A stretch of DNA of 22,236 bases from assembly GCA_009699665.1 (NCBI GenBank), contig WLNS01000007.1, positions 1 through 22,236 on the forward strand, given 5' to 3'. Positions 21,828 through 22,236 of the stretch are shown here, one piece after another. The position numbers and the translations under genes are program-made. This DNA comes from Actinomycetota bacterium. GTDB taxonomy: Bacteria > Actinomycetota > Actinomycetes > Actinomycetales > Microbacteriaceae. Within the stretch, counting starts at the first letter, position 1, and every line of letters starts with the position of its first letter. The notes under the pieces were generated by a model that saw nothing but the letters and a program-made list of their open reading frames with translations, did no database searches and was not told the origin of the DNA.

Positions 21828-22236
21828 GTGGCAGACCTCACCACTCGTGTCGAAAGTGACGTTGCCAGTCACGGGCTGACGATCTTTGGCGTGGCCTCGT
21901 CCTTCGTTTACGACGTCGTCGAGTCGGCTCAGCGACGAGGCTTCGCGACGACGTGCATCGACAACCTCGGAACTGCAGATCGCGACCTACCGAACCTCGA
22001 GTTACTCTCGGACACAAGTGACAGACGCCGCCCCTTCACCATCGGCCTCGGTTCAGCACATCACCGGGGTCTGGCCTTAGTGGCGAGCGCCGAAAAGGGA
22101 TTTCGTCAGCCGTTTTCCCTCGTTGACCCCACGGCAATCGTGGCCCACAGCACGACGTTCGGCCACAGCGCCTATGTAAACGCCGGTGTCGTCGTTGGTC
22201 CCCACACGGACATTGGTTGTGGGGCAAGTATTAATC
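21828..22236 (+). CDS. PglD/NeuD-like hexapeptide-repeat acyltransferase, 3' end missing
   Basis: Open to the window end, 136 codons visible. The N-terminal part has a Rossmann-like start LTIFGVASSFVYDVVESAQR (about 18-37), where PglD/NeuD proteins bind a nucleotide sugar with GAGGH; here it reads GVASS. FTIGLGSAHHR follows, equivalent to the AIGDNxxR segment. From about residue 105 a left-handed beta-helix begins (PTAIVAHSTTFG, AYVNAGVVVGPHTDIGCGASIN), the hexapeptide acyltransferase fold. The usual catalytic His would lie beyond the window edge, so activity cannot be judged. Likely role: N- or O-acetylation of a sugar for a surface glycan. It starts at GTG with a leaderless -10 and is divergent from DUF3117. 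Confidence 0.8.
   Translation, partial: MADLTTRVESDVASHGLTIFGVASSFVYDVVESAQRRGFATTCIDNLGTADRDLPNLELLSDTSDRRRPFTIGLGSAHHRGLALVASAEKGFRQPFSLVDPTAIVAHSTTFGHSAYVNAGVVVGPHTDIGCGASIN

Overview
The window is about 22 kb of densely coding actinobacterial chromosome. GC is roughly 60% by eye, intergenic gaps are short and GTG starts are frequent. The gene content (AdnA/AdnB-type helicase-nucleases, DUF3107, DUF3117, a soluble MgtE-N/CBS protein, DUF1003, Mrp, TatB) points to an actinomycete, most likely Microbacteriaceae. The family-level placement is inference. I see no rRNA, tRNA, CRISPR array, insertion sequence or prophage gene.

Left block (1-13400), genome maintenance and RNA. nudC and a short UvrD2-like helicase form one minus-strand operon. 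A divergent, catalytically odd APH-fold protein follows. Next are the convergent adnA-adnB genes, which encode the end-resection motor-nuclease actinobacteria use in place of RecBCD. A divergent pair (DUF3107 and a small membrane protein), a ferritin-like-fold protein and a DEAD-box RNA helicase complete the block. From memory, the same gene order occurs in Mycobacterium tuberculosis around Rv3198c (uvrD2), Rv3199c (nudC), Rv3201c/Rv3202c (adnB/adnA), Rv3208A (DUF3107), Rv3210c and Rv3211 (DEAD helicase).

Middle block (13400-16770). A PHP-domain phosphoesterase diverges from an operon encoding a membrane-anchored endonuclease/exonuclease/phosphatase-fold protein and an Xaa-Pro aminopeptidase.

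Right block (16770-22236). A tight operon (PRC-barrel/MgtE-N/CBS protein, DUF1003 membrane protein, Mrp-type P-loop ATPase) faces a tatB-DUF998 operon. An O-methyltransferase, DUF3117 and the start of a PglD-like hexapeptide acyltransferase (cut by the window end) follow. This resembles the M. tuberculosis Rv1211-Rv1232c neighbourhood, without the sigE-rseA-htrA genes.

I do not see a clearly new multi-gene system. The most interesting signals are: (i) repeated leaderless-type starts, a TANNNT -10 element exactly 6 nt before ATG/GTG in at least six genes; (ii) an APH-fold protein that has lost both catalytic aspartates; (iii) a NudC with no zinc-ribbon cysteines; (iv) an AdnA with a degraded motor but an intact nuclease; (v) a six-copy 8-bp tandem repeat between convergent genes; and (vi) divergent start codons only 6 bp apart.
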